From NCBI RefSeq assembly GCF_000747095.1, contig NZ_JQGL01000015.1:1-64000 (forward strand): DNA of 64,000 nt, written 5' to 3'. The first letter of the stretch is position 1. Each line of letters starts with the position of its first letter. A model generated the notes under the pieces. That model searched no databases and was not told where the DNA came from. It saw only the letters and a program-made list of their open reading frames with translations. Origin of the DNA: Sulfuricurvum sp. MLSB. Lineage in GTDB: Bacteria > Campylobacterota > Campylobacteria > Campylobacterales > Sulfurimonadaceae. Below are positions 49,990 through 60,407 of the stretch, piece after piece. The translations under genes were made by a program, and so were the position numbers.

Positions 49990-50748
49990 TTATACCCCGT
50001 GATTCTGATCCCAGATACGGATATGGAGACGGTCGGAGTAGATAAAACCGCGCCGTTTGCAAAACTCGATGACCGCTTCGCAGTTGGCCTCGATGTGAGC
50101 CTTGTCCCCGCCTAGAGGCATGCAATAGACAGGCGTATAGGGATACGAGGCGATAATGGTGTCGATTTCGGCTTCGATATCGCCAAGAAGCGACGGTTCA
50201 TCGACGGTAAATTTGAAAAAACTCTCTTTGGCGTTTGCGACGATCGATGCGATCGCATCCTCTTTGACCCGCTTTTCCAACGGTTCACCGCTGTTGGAAA
50301 GTTTGACCGAAAGGGCGTAGGCCGCCTCTTTGTAAAAAGGAAAGCGGCGGAAATCGGGGGCTATCGTCCCGTTTGTTTCAAACGTCACCCGGTGTCCCTG
50401 CGATACCAGATACTCGATGAATTCGGCAAAGACCGGTTCGTTCACGTAGATGAGCGGTTCACCGCCGGTAAGGACGACGTCGACGTGAGGGGGCAGACGG
50501 TAGCCGTTCATAATCCAAATCAGCGTCTGAAGCTCCTCGATCTCCTGCCACATCTCGCCGAAAGCCTTGCGGTTGACCGCGTACACGGTATCGCATCCGG
50601 TGATTTCGCTGCCGCAGGGGGCGATCTCGGTACACCCGAATCCCTCGCACGTCAGGTTGCAGCCGCCGAAGCGGAAAAAGAGCGACGGATGGCCCGTGTA
50701 TTTTCCTTCCCCCTGAACGGAGTAAAAATGTTCGACTAAATACAACAT
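49990..50748 (-). CDS. queE: 7-carboxy-7-deazaguanine synthase
   Basis: EHFYSVQGEGKYTGHPSLFFRFGGCNLTC...GCDTVYAV...DVVLTGGEPL; adjacent to queD. Confidence 0.9.
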   Translation of the reverse strand: MLYLVEHFYSVQGEGKYTGHPSLFFRFGGCNLTCEGFGCTEIAPCGSEITGCDTVYAVNRKAFGEMWQEIEELQTLIWIMNGYRLPPHVDVVLTGGEPLIYVNEPVFAEFIEYLVSQGHRVTFETNGTIAPDFRRFPFYKEAAYALSVKLSNSGEPLEKRVKEDAIASIVANAKESFFKFTVDEPSLLGDIEAEIDTIIASYPYTPVYCMPLGGDKAHIEANCEAVIEFCKRRGFIYSDRLHIRIWDQNHGV

Positions 50749-50750
50749 TT

Positions 50751-51716
50751 TTAACCTCCCGTTTCGTAGAAAGCGCGGCTTGAGGCTTCGGCATCCCCTT
50801 CGCTCCAGCGGTTTTTCTCGGGCTTGGTGCGGATGACCTCTTTAAGCACCAGCGCCGCTTCCTTGATATCGCCGCGCCGAACCGCGTCGCGGATCGACAT
50901 CGCCTCGTCGAAATAGAGGCAGGGGATCAGATTCCCCTCGGCGGTCAGGCGGATACGGTTGCATTTGGTGCAGAAATCGTCTTTGTGCGGTTCGATGATC
51001 CCGAATTCGTATCCGTCTTCGAGCTTGTAATAATGAGACGGGGAGTGGCCGTCGAATCCTTCGTCCTCATAGGAATAACGGCTTGCGATGATCGACAGAA
51101 GCTCCGGGCTTTGCATCCCTTTGATGTTCACTTCGGCATGGACGTTTTCCATGTATTCGATGAAACGAACCGTCATCTTGCGTGCTTTGCAGTATTCAAG
51201 AACATCGAGGATTTCGCCGTCGTTCAGCCCCTTCATCGGAACCATGTTCACTTTGACTTTCATCCCTACTTTCAATGCTTCTTCAACGCCCTCAAGAACC
51301 TGCTTCAGGACGTCTTTTTTGGCAATCGTTTCGGCTATCTCGGGTTTGAGAGAGTCAATCGAGACATTGATGCGGCGAAGCCCGGCGTCATACAGTTTCT
51401 GCGCGGCCCCTTTGAGCAAAAACGCATTGGTCGTCATCGCCAGATCGATATCGTTTTCGTAGTCTTTGATCATCTTGATAAATTTGTCGAGGTCTTCGCG
51501 CAGCAGCGGTTCGCCGCCCGTGATACGGATTTTTTTGACCCCTTCGTCAATCGCTACTTTGATGAATTGAAACAGCTCCTCAAAACTGAGAAGATTCTCT
51601 TTCGGTACCCATGAAAACGGCTTTTCAGGCATACAGTACTGACATCGGAAATTGCATCGTTCCGTCACCGAAACCCGCAAATAATCGACCGTTCTGCCAT
51701 AACTATCTACTAACAA
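50751..51716 (-). CDS. moaA: GTP 3',8-cyclase MoaA (apparent TTG start)
   Basis: [24 protein letters not shown]; second cluster [21 protein letters not shown]-terminal GG. Confidence 0.97.
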   Translation of the reverse strand: MLVDSYGRTVDYLRVSVTERCNFRCQYCMPEKPFSWVPKENLLSFEELFQFIKVAIDEGVKKIRITGGEPLLREDLDKFIKMIKDYENDIDLAMTTNAFLLKGAAQKLYDAGLRRINVSIDSLKPEIAETIAKKDVLKQVLEGVEEALKVGMKVKVNMVPMKGLNDGEILDVLEYCKARKMTVRFIEYMENVHAEVNIKGMQSPELLSIIASRYSYEDEGFDGHSPSHYYKLEDGYEFGIIEPHKDDFCTKCNRIRLTAEGNLIPCLYFDEAMSIRDAVRRGDIKEAALVLKEVIRTKPEKNRWSEGDAEASSRAFYETGG

Positions 51717-51805
51717 ATTTATCCTTCTGACATCAACCTAAGCAATCTGGCGGGAGTGTAGCGAAATGTTGTTTGGAGTTTTATTTATTGAGGAAATTAG
51801 AGGGG

Positions 51806-51824
51806 AAACCCCGTTAAGGGGTTT
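51806..51824. terminator. Terminator hairpin downstream of monoheme cytochrome c gene
   Basis: AAACCCC-GTTAA-GGGGTTT perfect 7-bp stem just past the stop at 51831. Confidence 0.6.
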
Positions 51825-51830
51825 TATTGT

Positions 51831-52226
51831 TTACCAGCCGCGAACGACTGCGTGGCACGCAGTACATGCGTTCACGATTTCAGAATAAGACTGGCTGGCT
51901 TTTGAAAATTGTTTTTTATCCAATGCGGCAAGCATTTCCGATGATGCTTTATCAATCCGTTTCGCTGCATTGAAGGCGATATTGCTCATATGCTGCTTTT
52001 CTTTCGGAAGATATTTTTTGGTTGCTTCACTGTTGTGGAAAAGAGCGTTTGCGTTATGAATCTCTTTTACCCCTTCTTTGATCAATGCGGGCGTATTGTA
52101 CAGAAACCCTTTTTGAACATTGTTCAAACCGTTTTCCATCTTGCCCATATTTAATACCAAAGTTTCATTGGCCATTGCGGCACCCGCGAGGAGTGCGCCA
52201 AGAGCCATCATTTTGATCATTTTCAT
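51831..52226 (-). CDS. Periplasmic monoheme c-type cytochrome
   Basis: Signal peptide MKMIKMMALGALLAGAAMA; CTACHAV heme motif near C-terminus. Confidence 0.8.
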   Translation of the reverse strand: MKMIKMMALGALLAGAAMANETLVLNMGKMENGLNNVQKGFLYNTPALIKEGVKEIHNANALFHNSEATKKYLPKEKQHMSNIAFNAAKRIDKASSEMLAALDKKQFSKASQSYSEIVNACTACHAVVRGW

Positions 52227-52236
52227 CCATTACTCC

Positions 52237-53115
52237 TTAGTGTACTTCGGACCAGATTTTGCGTTTCCACAAATAGGCAAGGATTGCGAAAATCAGCGTA
52301 TAAATCATTACCCAGATTCCGAGTGATTCACGCTCCGCTTTTTTGCGGTCGCCGATCTCTTCCATGTACGCGATAACCTCTTCCTGAGCTTTTTTATTCA
52401 GACCGGTGCGAGGCATTGCCGTTCCCGGCAAAAGTACCTGAGGATCATTTATGAAGCTATACAGATAGTGTTCTCCGCGGCTTTTGATGTACTGAGACAA
52501 ATCCGGCGGAGTCGCGCCCATATAGGTCTTGATCGTATCGATAGGGGTAGTCGATTCGAGTCCCGCATACGCCATCGAGTGACATCGTCCGCACGCAGCT
52601 TCAAACGTCTTTTTATGCGATTCGGTTCCCGATTTCGCCGTTGGAGCGACCGATTGCAGATACGCCACGATGTCCATGATCTCCTGAGCGCTCATCCAGT
52701 TATACGAAGGCATCGGGAACGCTTTCCCGCTCTCGGGAGTAAATTTATGCTGGAGCTTCATCGCGCTCACAGGATCATAAATAAAATTCGCCAGATAGTT
52801 TTTATCGTAAATCCATCCCGCACCGCTCAAATCCGGCGGAACGACGCCGTAACTGGCGGCCGCATCGGCATTCGGCATAACTTGCGGATGCCCTACCGAT
52901 TCAATCGAGTGACACGCGATACAGTTGGCTTCTACAAGCACTTTACCGTTTTCGACGTTCCCGACCAAAGACGTATCGACGTTTTTAAGGTCTTTGAACG
53001 TAAAGTCCGCCGGAGCAACTTCGGGATGCATCACATGGTGTGCATACGGTTCAATCCCGTAATAGGTAATGCCGACAAGAGCAACAATGACGGCTAAGAT
53101 TTTAAACTCTTTCAT
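52237..53115 (-). CDS. petC: Cytochrome bc1 complex cytochrome c1 subunit (diheme type)
   Basis: Two CxxCH sites (CIACHS, CGRCHS), N- and C-terminal TM segments, in operon with petB and petA. Confidence 0.88.
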   Translation of the reverse strand: MKEFKILAVIVALVGITYYGIEPYAHHVMHPEVAPADFTFKDLKNVDTSLVGNVENGKVLVEANCIACHSIESVGHPQVMPNADAAASYGVVPPDLSGAGWIYDKNYLANFIYDPVSAMKLQHKFTPESGKAFPMPSYNWMSAQEIMDIVAYLQSVAPTAKSGTESHKKTFEAACGRCHSMAYAGLESTTPIDTIKTYMGATPPDLSQYIKSRGEHYLYSFINDPQVLLPGTAMPRTGLNKKAQEEVIAYMEEIGDRKKAERESLGIWVMIYTLIFAILAYLWKRKIWSEVH

Positions 53116-54365
53116 TATTTGCCCCCTACTTTTTTAGCTTCTGCTTTGGTAATGAACGGCAACGCCGCGAACAAAGTCAAAAATGTCAAAGACGATGCAA
53201 AACCGACCCATGCGTTCGCACCGGTCGGAGGCAATTTACCATACACGGTCAAGACGATCAAATCGACCATCATAAACCAGAACCAGTATTTGAAATACGG
53301 GCGCTGATTCGCCGGCTTCACCATCGGTGAACGGTCAAGCCACGGCATGAAAAAGAAAACGGCGTTCGCGATACCGAATGCGATCAGACCGAGATCTTTA
53401 CCTGAAATGCCGCCGATCTCAAAGAAGAAACCGCGCAATACCTCATAACTCCACAGGAAATACCACTCAGGGTAGATGTGGGCGGGCGTTTTGAGGCCGT
53501 CCGCTTTGTCAAAGTTGATCGCATCCATCGCAAAACCGTAATGGAAGAACACCAGATAAAAGAAGAACAGCATAAAGAATCCGAGGACAAAAAAGTCTTT
53601 GGACAAAAATACCGGCCAGAAAGGGACGACTTTGGACCCTTTTTTGTCACCTGCTTTGTATTTTTCCGCTTCTTCGTCGAAATCGAAGAATTCGCCCGCT
53701 TCGTTATTGACGTGCGGGAAGCGCAACGCATAGAAGTGCAACACGATCGCACCGATGATCAACAAAGGGATCAGCAATACGTGAAGCATAAAGAAACGGG
53801 TCAAGGTTGCATCGGAAACGTAGAAGTTACCGCGAATCCAGACAACGAGTTCGTCCCCGATCACCGGAATACCGCCGAAGATCTCGGTAATAACGTACGC
53901 CGCCCAATACGACATTTGTCCCCACGGAAGCATGTATCCGCTGAATCCTTCGGCTGAGAAAAGGACAAACAAAAGCATCCCTGAAATCCAGATCATCTCA
54001 CGCCCTTTTTTGTACGAGCCGTAGTAGATGCCGGTAAACATGTGGATATAAATCACCAAAAAGACAACCGATGCGCCGACCGCATGGATGTGTCTGAAAA
54101 GCCAGCCGTAGGCGACTTCCTGCATTATCGTGTAGTTGACGCTGTCAAACGCCATATTGACGTCCGGTTTGTAGTACATCAACAGGAAAATTCCCGATAC
54201 GACCAAAAAGGTGAACAATACGCTCAGCAATACGCCCATCGCCCACAAAAAGTTGATATTTTTAGGAATCCAATATTCCGTCATCATCACTTTGGCAAAG
54301 TTGACGACACCTAAACGCTGGTCAAACCACTCGAGCATTGAGTCTGCTTTTTTAAATTCTGCCAT
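53115..54365 (-). CDS. petB: Cytochrome b (bc1 complex)
   Basis: GWLFRHIHAVGASVVFLVIYIHMF, GYMLPWGQMSYWAA, HIYPEWYFLWSYEVLRG (PEWY). Confidence 0.96.
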   Translation of the reverse strand: MAEFKKADSMLEWFDQRLGVVNFAKVMMTEYWIPKNINFLWAMGVLLSVLFTFLVVSGIFLLMYYKPDVNMAFDSVNYTIMQEVAYGWLFRHIHAVGASVVFLVIYIHMFTGIYYGSYKKGREMIWISGMLLFVLFSAEGFSGYMLPWGQMSYWAAYVITEIFGGIPVIGDELVVWIRGNFYVSDATLTRFFMLHVLLIPLLIIGAIVLHFYALRFPHVNNEAGEFFDFDEEAEKYKAGDKKGSKVVPFWPVFLSKDFFVLGFFMLFFFYLVFFHYGFAMDAINFDKADGLKTPAHIYPEWYFLWSYEVLRGFFFEIGGISGKDLGLIAFGIANAVFFFMPWLDRSPMVKPANQRPYFKYWFWFMMVDLIVLTVYGKLPPTGANAWVGFASSLTFLTLFAALPFITKAEAKKVGGK

Positions 54366-54375
54366 TGTCCCCCCC

Positions 54376-54879
54376 TTACGCTTTCGCTGCCATCATGGCT
54401 TTGTATTCGGGACCTTCTTCGCCGAGTACAAGCGTTACGCCGTCAAGTTTGAACGGAGGAATATCAAGCGGCCGCGGAGGAGGTCCGAATTTGTTAATAC
54501 CCGCATCGGTAAACTCGCCCCCGTGACAGGCGCATTTGAAATCATGCTGATCGGCGCGGTACGCCGGAATACAGCCAAGGTGGGTACACAACCCGATCAT
54601 CACTGAAAAATAGTGGTCGCCGATTTTGACACTGCGTCCGTCGGTCGGTTTCATATCTTCGGTGTATTTAAGGACAAACACCGGTTTACCCCGCCATACA
54701 ACGACTTCAAGCTTATTGGCTTCTAGCCCTGACACGTCAACCGTCGTGAAACCGGCAGACATGACGCTTGGAAGCGGATCCCATGTCTTTTTCATCGCGA
54801 TAAGCGATGCGATCCCTCCAACAGCGGCGACGGCACCAAAGGCTTTTCCGATAAACCCTCTTCTGCTTTCATCCATCAT
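54376..54879 (-). CDS. petA: Rieske iron-sulfur protein (bc1 complex)
   Basis: CTHLGC and CACHGGEF cluster-binding boxes; Tat-like ESRRGFIGKAFGAVAAVGG. Confidence 0.95.
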   Translation of the reverse strand: MMDESRRGFIGKAFGAVAAVGGIASLIAMKKTWDPLPSVMSAGFTTVDVSGLEANKLEVVVWRGKPVFVLKYTEDMKPTDGRSVKIGDHYFSVMIGLCTHLGCIPAYRADQHDFKCACHGGEFTDAGINKFGPPPRPLDIPPFKLDGVTLVLGEEGPEYKAMMAAKA

Positions 54880-54931
54880 TGTTATCTCACTTAATTTGGA
54901 AATTTAACGTTCCATCATAAGTTAAAAAGGT

Positions 54932-55810
54932 TTAAGTTTCACTAAAATCGAAAGTTTTCCTTATGAATTCGATTACTTTTGTGTTGCTTTTGTCGATTTG
55001 GTGATAGTTGTTTGATAAAGCGGTACTTATGGCTTGCATAAGCTGTTCTTGTGTCAATGCCGTTACGACGGGAATATTGAGCGTTGCAAACAAAGGGATG
55101 AAATCATCCGCATAATCGGCTCTTTGCAGATAGACCGGACGGCCGCCGCCCGCGAGGTTTTGGAGTACCGCCTGAGGCGATGCGCTGATCAGAACGTCGG
55201 TACGGCGGACCACCTCATCGTACGCTTCGGCATCATGGATCGTCCCGAAACTCTCTTTGAGACTGTTCTCATACCCGAGAAAATGGTAAAAGCCCATCAG
55301 CAGATCCATTTTTGCCGGTTTAAAGACCTCCTGATATTTTTCCAGATCTTTCTCGTAATCGTCATCCCCGAAAAACAGCGCCGTCGGAATCGTTTTTGGA
55401 AGCTGATCGTAATAGCGTTCGTCAATCGCAACCGCTTTGCATATCCCCTCTCCGTCCAAATACGGAGAGATCAAAAATTCATTCGGATGTTTTGTGTCTG
55501 CCGGATCGTCCGTGACGCGGATAAAAGTAGAAAAAAACCGGGTCATATCCTCAAGCAGCGTCGGGTTGAGTTCGGCGGAATCAAAAATGATTTTGTCCCC
55601 GTGTTGCGCGATTTGGGGAATGTTGCGCACCACGTCGACACCGACGGCACGTTTTATCCCGTAGTCACGGGCTTGTGCGGCAATCCGAAAATCGGAGCAC
55701 AGCAACGTGATGTCCATGAACTCCTGAAGCCGGCTGACAATCGCGGCCGCACGGTGAAAGCGGTCCAAACCGATGCGGTGACCCGTGTGAACGTAATAGA
55801 AATATCGCAT
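54932..55810 (-). CDS. Glycosyltransferase-like protein (GT-B/PseG-like fold, tentative)
   Basis: [61 protein letters not shown] resembles a GT-B C-terminal nucleotide-sugar site. Confidence 0.5.
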   Translation of the reverse strand: MRYFYYVHTGHRIGLDRFHRAAAIVSRLQEFMDITLLCSDFRIAAQARDYGIKRAVGVDVVRNIPQIAQHGDKIIFDSAELNPTLLEDMTRFFSTFIRVTDDPADTKHPNEFLISPYLDGEGICKAVAIDERYYDQLPKTIPTALFFGDDDYEKDLEKYQEVFKPAKMDLLMGFYHFLGYENSLKESFGTIHDAEAYDEVVRRTDVLISASPQAVLQNLAGGGRPVYLQRADYADDFIPLFATLNIPVVTALTQEQLMQAISTALSNNYHQIDKSNTKVIEFIRKTFDFSET

Positions 55811-57684
55811 TATTTTCCTTTTGCCGCCATCTTGATGTAAATATGCAGAATGTCCAGAGCCGCGGGGGTGATGCCGCTGATTTGGGACGCCGCCTGCAAG
55901 GTCGGAGGATTGAACCGCTCCAGTTTTTCGACGATCTCTTTGGAGAGTCCCGAAACCGATTTGAAATCAAAATTCTCAGGAATCGCGATATGGAGCATTG
56001 ATTCCATCCGCTTGATGTCGTCGCTTTGCTTTTCGACGTAGCGGGCGTATTTGGCCTCGATCAGAATCTGCTCTTGGATGTAGGGGTCAAGCTCTCCGAA
56101 CTGCGGAAACAATCGGACCAGCTTGTCCAGATCGAACGTTTTGCGCGATACGAGCTGCAACGCGGTCAGTTTATCGCTGATTCTCTCTTCGTCCATCGCT
56201 TCGAGCACTGCCAGAAACTCTTTGTTCGGAGTGTACACGGTTTCTTCGAGCAGCTTCAACCCCTCGGCGATTTGGCGCCGTTTGGTCTCGATCCTCTCTA
56301 TCTGCGCATCGTCGAGCAAACCGATGGCATGGCCGTAGTGACCCAGACGCAAATCGGCGGTCTCTTCGCGCAGCAGCAATCGGTATTCGGCGCGGGAGGT
56401 GAACATCCGGTAGGGTTCTTTTGTCCCTTTGGTCACCAGATCATCGATCAGTACGCCGATGTAGGCTTCGTCGCGGCGCAGGATCAACGGCTCTTTGCCC
56501 TGCAGCGACAACGCGGCGTTGATTCCCGCCATCAGCCCCTGGGCTGCTGCTTCTTCGTATCCCGTCGTCCCATTGATCTGTCCGGCGCAGTAGAGGTTTT
56601 TGATCTTTTTCGTCTCAAGGCTGTGGCGCAGCTCGGTCGGATCGACGTAATCGTATTCGATCGCATAGCCGTAGCGGACGATTTTCGCGTTTTCCATCCC
56701 CTGCACCGAATGGATCATCGCGCGCTGCACGTCGGGCGGAAGCGACGTACTCATCCCGTTGATGTAGCACTCGGTATTCTCCGCCGTCTGCGGCTCGATG
56801 AAGAGATGATGGCGTTCTTTGTCCCGAAAGCGGTTAATCTTGTCCTCGATACTGGGGCAGTAACGCGGTCCGATCCCCTCGATCTGTCCCGTAAAGAGGG
56901 GTGCTCTGTGGAAGTTTCCTTCGATCAGGCTGTGGGTTTCTTCGTTCGTGTAGGCGATGTAGCAGGGGAGCTGTTTTTTTTCACGGGCAAATTTCTCCCG
57001 GTCGGTCCGGAAACTGAACGGGTTGGGAAGCTCGTCGCCGTCTTGAAGTTCCATAACCGAAAAATCGATCGAGGAGCTGTCGACGCGGGGGCATGTACCC
57101 GTTTTTAGCCGTCCGACGTTCAGCCCGAGCTCTCGGAGCTGATCGCTCAGGCCCTTCGCCGCAAATTCACCGAACCGTCCCGCTTCCTGCGTCACTTCGC
57201 CGATGTGGACGACACCGTTGAGAAACGTTCCCGTCGTCAGGATGACGCGGGCCGCACGGTAGTCGTTGAGCAAATGGGTGCGGACGCCGACGACCGTGTC
57301 ATCCTCGACAATCAGGGCGTTGACCGTCTCTTGAATCAGGCTGAGATTGGGGGTCGTCAGAATTGTGTTGCGGGCGATGACACGGTAGCGGTCCATGTCA
57401 ATCTGTGCGCGGCTGCCGCGTACGGCAGGCCCTTTGGTGATATTGAGGATGCGAAACTGTATTCCGGCTTCATCCGTCAACAGCCCCATCTCGCCGCCGA
57501 GTGCATCAAGTTCGCGTACCAGATGCCCCTTGGCCAATCCGCCGACAGCGGGATTGCAGCTCGTCGCCCCCACCTGTTCGGCCAGAATCGATACCATCAG
57601 GGTATTGTGTCCCATCCGCGCCGATGCCAGGGCCGCTTCTACTCCGGCATGTCCGCCGCCGACTACGATAACGTCATAGTGCAT
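55810..57684 (-). CDS. mnmG: tRNA uridine-5-carboxymethylaminomethyl(34) synthesis enzyme MnmG
   Basis: [30 protein letters not shown]...[22 protein letters not shown]. Confidence 0.97.
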   Translation of the reverse strand: MHYDVIVVGGGHAGVEAALASARMGHNTLMVSILAEQVGATSCNPAVGGLAKGHLVRELDALGGEMGLLTDEAGIQFRILNITKGPAVRGSRAQIDMDRYRVIARNTILTTPNLSLIQETVNALIVEDDTVVGVRTHLLNDYRAARVILTTGTFLNGVVHIGEVTQEAGRFGEFAAKGLSDQLRELGLNVGRLKTGTCPRVDSSSIDFSVMELQDGDELPNPFSFRTDREKFAREKKQLPCYIAYTNEETHSLIEGNFHRAPLFTGQIEGIGPRYCPSIEDKINRFRDKERHHLFIEPQTAENTECYINGMSTSLPPDVQRAMIHSVQGMENAKIVRYGYAIEYDYVDPTELRHSLETKKIKNLYCAGQINGTTGYEEAAAQGLMAGINAALSLQGKEPLILRRDEAYIGVLIDDLVTKGTKEPYRMFTSRAEYRLLLREETADLRLGHYGHAIGLLDDAQIERIETKRRQIAEGLKLLEETVYTPNKEFLAVLEAMDEERISDKLTALQLVSRKTFDLDKLVRLFPQFGELDPYIQEQILIEAKYARYVEKQSDDIKRMESMLHIAIPENFDFKSVSGLSKEIVEKLERFNPPTLQAASQISGITPAALDILHIYIKMAAKGK

Positions 57685-57801
57685 AATATTCTTCTTTGCA
57701 TAAATTATTAACGCAATTATAACCTCCAATGTTGAAAGCTATAAAATCCAAAGGAAAAATAGCCTAGAATTAAGAAAACCTTTTGATGACGAGAGATTGC
57801 C

Positions 57802-57999
57802 ATGAATAACGACAAGCCCAAAACATTGGAAGAAATGCTTCAAAATTACGATCCTAGCCCGGTCGAATACGATCCGCAAATCGACGGTGATGAAGAACAC
57901 CTTATCCGAGACCAGCTTCTGGAAGAGAAAGAACGGCTCAAGGATGTTGTCACAAAACTTAAAGAAAAACAACGCGAGACCAGAAAAGTGCGCCGTTAA
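57802..57999 (+). CDS. Small charged, predicted coiled-coil protein of unknown function
   Basis: 65 aa; SD GAGAGA before ATG; EHLIRDQLLEEKERLKDVVTKLKEKQRETRKVRR. Confidence 0.55.
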   Translation: MNNDKPKTLEEMLQNYDPSPVEYDPQIDGDEEHLIRDQLLEEKERLKDVVTKLKEKQRETRKVRR

Positions 58000-58010
58000 G
58001 GGTGCTCCGC

Positions 58011-58016
58011 TATAAT
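58011..58016 (+). promoter_or_regulatory. -10 box (TATAAT) upstream of the Sel1-repeat gene
   Basis: CGCTATAATCTCG 28 bp before ATG 58044. Confidence 0.5.
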
Positions 58017-58043
58017 CTCGCGAAAAACGAAAAGGTACGATAG

Positions 58044-58727
58044 ATGCTTCAACGCGCATTTGATGCTTTTAACGCCGGCAACTATCCCGAAGCGGCGGAA
58101 TTGTTTGAAGATTTAGCCCTCCAAAACAATCCCGCCGCCCTCGCCTCATTGGGATACATGCACCAAAAGGGGCTCGGTATGGAAAGCTCTGTGGAAAAGG
58201 CGTTTGCCCTCTATGCCCAAGCCGCCGAGCTGGATGAACCGGCGGCCCTGTACAATCTGGCCCTCATGTATGCCGACGGTGTGGCGGTGGCACACGATCA
58301 GTTCAAAGCGCACGAACTGCTGCTGCGCTCCGCCGTTTTGGGGTTTGCTCAGGCGCAATACGAGGCGGGGCTAAGTTTGGAGCGGGGTCTGGGGTGCGTC
58401 CAGAACTTCTCCGAAGCGGCATTCTGGTACGAAGAAGCCGCCAAACGGGGCAACGCCAATGCCTTCAACAACCTCGGCGTCCTCTACAAAGAGGGGCATG
58501 GGGTCATGCAGGATTTTGCCCGGGCCTTTCTTTGCTTCTCGCGCGCCGCCGAAGCGAACCTCGCCGAAGCCCAGTACAACCTCGGACTGATGTTCGATCA
58601 GGGTCTGGGATGCGAAGCGAATCACGATCTGGCGCTGGAGTGGTGCCGCAAAGCGGCCTATAACGGTCATGAAAAAGCCAAAAGCATTATCCGCTCCTTG
58701 CAAGAAGAGGGTAAAATAGTATTTTAA
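58044..58727 (+). CDS. Sel1-repeat (tetratricopeptide-like) protein
   Basis: Repeated AALASLGYMHQKGLGMESSVEKAFALYAQAAE / NANAFNNLGVLYKEGHGVMQDFARAFLCFSRAAE units. Confidence 0.9.
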   Translation: MLQRAFDAFNAGNYPEAAELFEDLALQNNPAALASLGYMHQKGLGMESSVEKAFALYAQAAELDEPAALYNLALMYADGVAVAHDQFKAHELLLRSAVLGFAQAQYEAGLSLERGLGCVQNFSEAAFWYEEAAKRGNANAFNNLGVLYKEGHGVMQDFARAFLCFSRAAEANLAEAQYNLGLMFDQGLGCEANHDLALEWCRKAAYNGHEKAKSIIRSLQEEGKIVF

Positions 58728-58739
58728 CGAAGGGGTTTC

Positions 58740-59354
58740 ATGTTTACGGGATTGATTCGAGAGATGGCGCAGGTGAAAAGTTTCGGGGGCAACCGCCTCA
58801 GCCTCAAAGCCGCGCATAAACCCAAACTCGGCGACTCCATCGCCGTCAACGGCACCTGCCTCTCGGTCGTGAGCATCGAGAGCGACGGCTTCAGCGTCGA
58901 GCTTTCCCCCGAAACCCTCTCGCATATCGCAACCGAAAAACTTTCGGGAGACGTGCACATCGAACCGGCGATGGCGATGGGAGATCGGTTCGAGGGGCAT
59001 ATCGTACAGGGGCACGTCGATACGGTCGGCACCGTCCGATCCGTAACCGACAACGGCAACAGCTACGACGTCATCATCGACGTCGAGAGCGAATTCATCC
59101 CCCTTATCCCCCCCAAAGGCTCGATCACGATCGACGGAGTGAGCCTGACCGTCAATGACGTCTACGACGACGCGTTCCGTCTCACGATCATCCCGATCAC
59201 CATGCGCGAAACGCTGTTCGGCACCTACAAAAAAGGGACGCGGGTCAACATCGAAACCGACGTCTTCGCCCGCTACATGCGCCACATTCTCAGCGCATCA
59301 AAACCCAAAAGCATGGGCTGGGACGATATCGACCGCATCCATTCTTTGTATTAG
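58740..59354 (+). CDS. ribE: Riboflavin synthase, alpha subunit
   Basis: MFTGLIREMAQV; duplicated lumazine-binding domain; GHVDTVG, SLTVNDV. Confidence 0.95.
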   Translation: MFTGLIREMAQVKSFGGNRLSLKAAHKPKLGDSIAVNGTCLSVVSIESDGFSVELSPETLSHIATEKLSGDVHIEPAMAMGDRFEGHIVQGHVDTVGTVRSVTDNGNSYDVIIDVESEFIPLIPPKGSITIDGVSLTVNDVYDDAFRLTIIPITMRETLFGTYKKGTRVNIETDVFARYMRHILSASKPKSMGWDDIDRIHSLY

Positions 59355-59374
59355 TAAACGCCGAAGGAGTACCA

Positions 59375-59686
59375 TTGAAACCGCTTGAATGGATCATGCT
59401 GGGATCGTTTGTCGCAGGCTTGATCCTCACCGTATGGAAACTCTATGCGTTTCTCCCGGTCCGACGCCTCAGCGACGATGACACGACTCCCGAATCGGTC
59501 GAGCTGCTGGAGCGGATCATGCAAGAATGCGACCGCAACGAACCGGGTTTGGACGACGAAGCGCTGTTTGAGAAAATCATTGCCCATCCCGAATTCGATT
59601 CCGCACATTTTTGGCGTTTTAACCTCAACCGTCTCCGCCATTTGATCGAGCACTACCGCTTCAAAGAGCCGCACTTTCGTCTTTGA
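59375..59686 (+). CDS. Small membrane-anchored protein of unknown function
   Basis: N-terminal TM segment MKPLEWIMLGSFVAGLILTVW; 26-bp convergent overlap with the next gene. Confidence 0.5.
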   Translation: MKPLEWIMLGSFVAGLILTVWKLYAFLPVRRLSDDDTTPESVELLERIMQECDRNEPGLDDEALFEKIIAHPEFDSAHFWRFNLNRLRHLIEHYRFKEPHFRL

Positions 59687-60407
59687 GCGATTGCGCATGA
59701 GGGTTGCAGGCGATCTTGTGCGCCATGTCCACCCTCTCATAATTCTCCAATACCCGTCTCGAGGCAAGCGTCGCGTTGCGATACCCTTCCCCCGAATTGA
59801 GATAGACGTTAAAACCGTTTTCATGCAAAGCAAGCCGGGTCGCAAGCGCCGTCGAATAGGTTGTCACTATCCCCTCTTCGCCCATCAGCCGCGCAATGTC
59901 GGCAAAGTATTCTCTCGTCCACAGCATCGGATTGGCTGAGGGGCTGAACGCATCCTGATAGCACACGTCCCATCTCCCCTCCAGCTCCCGCATCGCGGCT
60001 CTGGCATCGGTGATCTCGACGGTGATTTGCGTCCGCTCGTCCTCGTAGCCGCCCAAAGTCGCAATGTCGGTGATAATGTTGCGATACGGTTCAAAGATCT
60101 CGGGATAGGGGAAATCACTCAGCGAAGCGACCAGATCACCGTCGAGTTCGGGAGAGTAGATTTCGAGCGTCGTATCGGGAAAATAGGTGTCGCGGTAATA
60201 GAGGCTGAGAAGAGTGTTGAACCCAAGCCCGAAACAGATGTCGATCAGTCGCAAATGATCTTTATCCGCGTGAAGCGCAAAAGCGGGCTCAATGTGTTTT
60301 TTGAGCGATTCGTTGAGGGCGCCGTCTTTGGTCGAATGGTAATGTTCGTCGTATTCGCTGCTGTAGGCCGTATAACTTCCGTCGTCGCTTTGTACCCACT
60401 TTTTCAT
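59661..60407 (-). CDS. MnmC-like SAM-dependent methyltransferase
   Basis: RLIDICFGLGFNTLLSLYY (motif I), WDVCYQDAFSPSANPMLWTREYFADIARLMGEEGIVTTYS. Confidence 0.82.
   Translation of the reverse strand: MKKWVQSDDGSYTAYSSEYDEHYHSTKDGALNESLKKHIEPAFALHADKDHLRLIDICFGLGFNTLLSLYYRDTYFPDTTLEIYSPELDGDLVASLSDFPYPEIFEPYRNIITDIATLGGYEDERTQITVEITDARAAMRELEGRWDVCYQDAFSPSANPMLWTREYFADIARLMGEEGIVTTYSTALATRLALHENGFNVYLNSGEGYRNATLASRRVLENYERVDMAHKIACNPHAQSLKDESAAL

Noticed and set aside
56026-57108. 360-aa plus-strand ORF
   Set aside because: Entirely antisense to mnmG, which has clear family motifs; a GC-driven shadow ORF.
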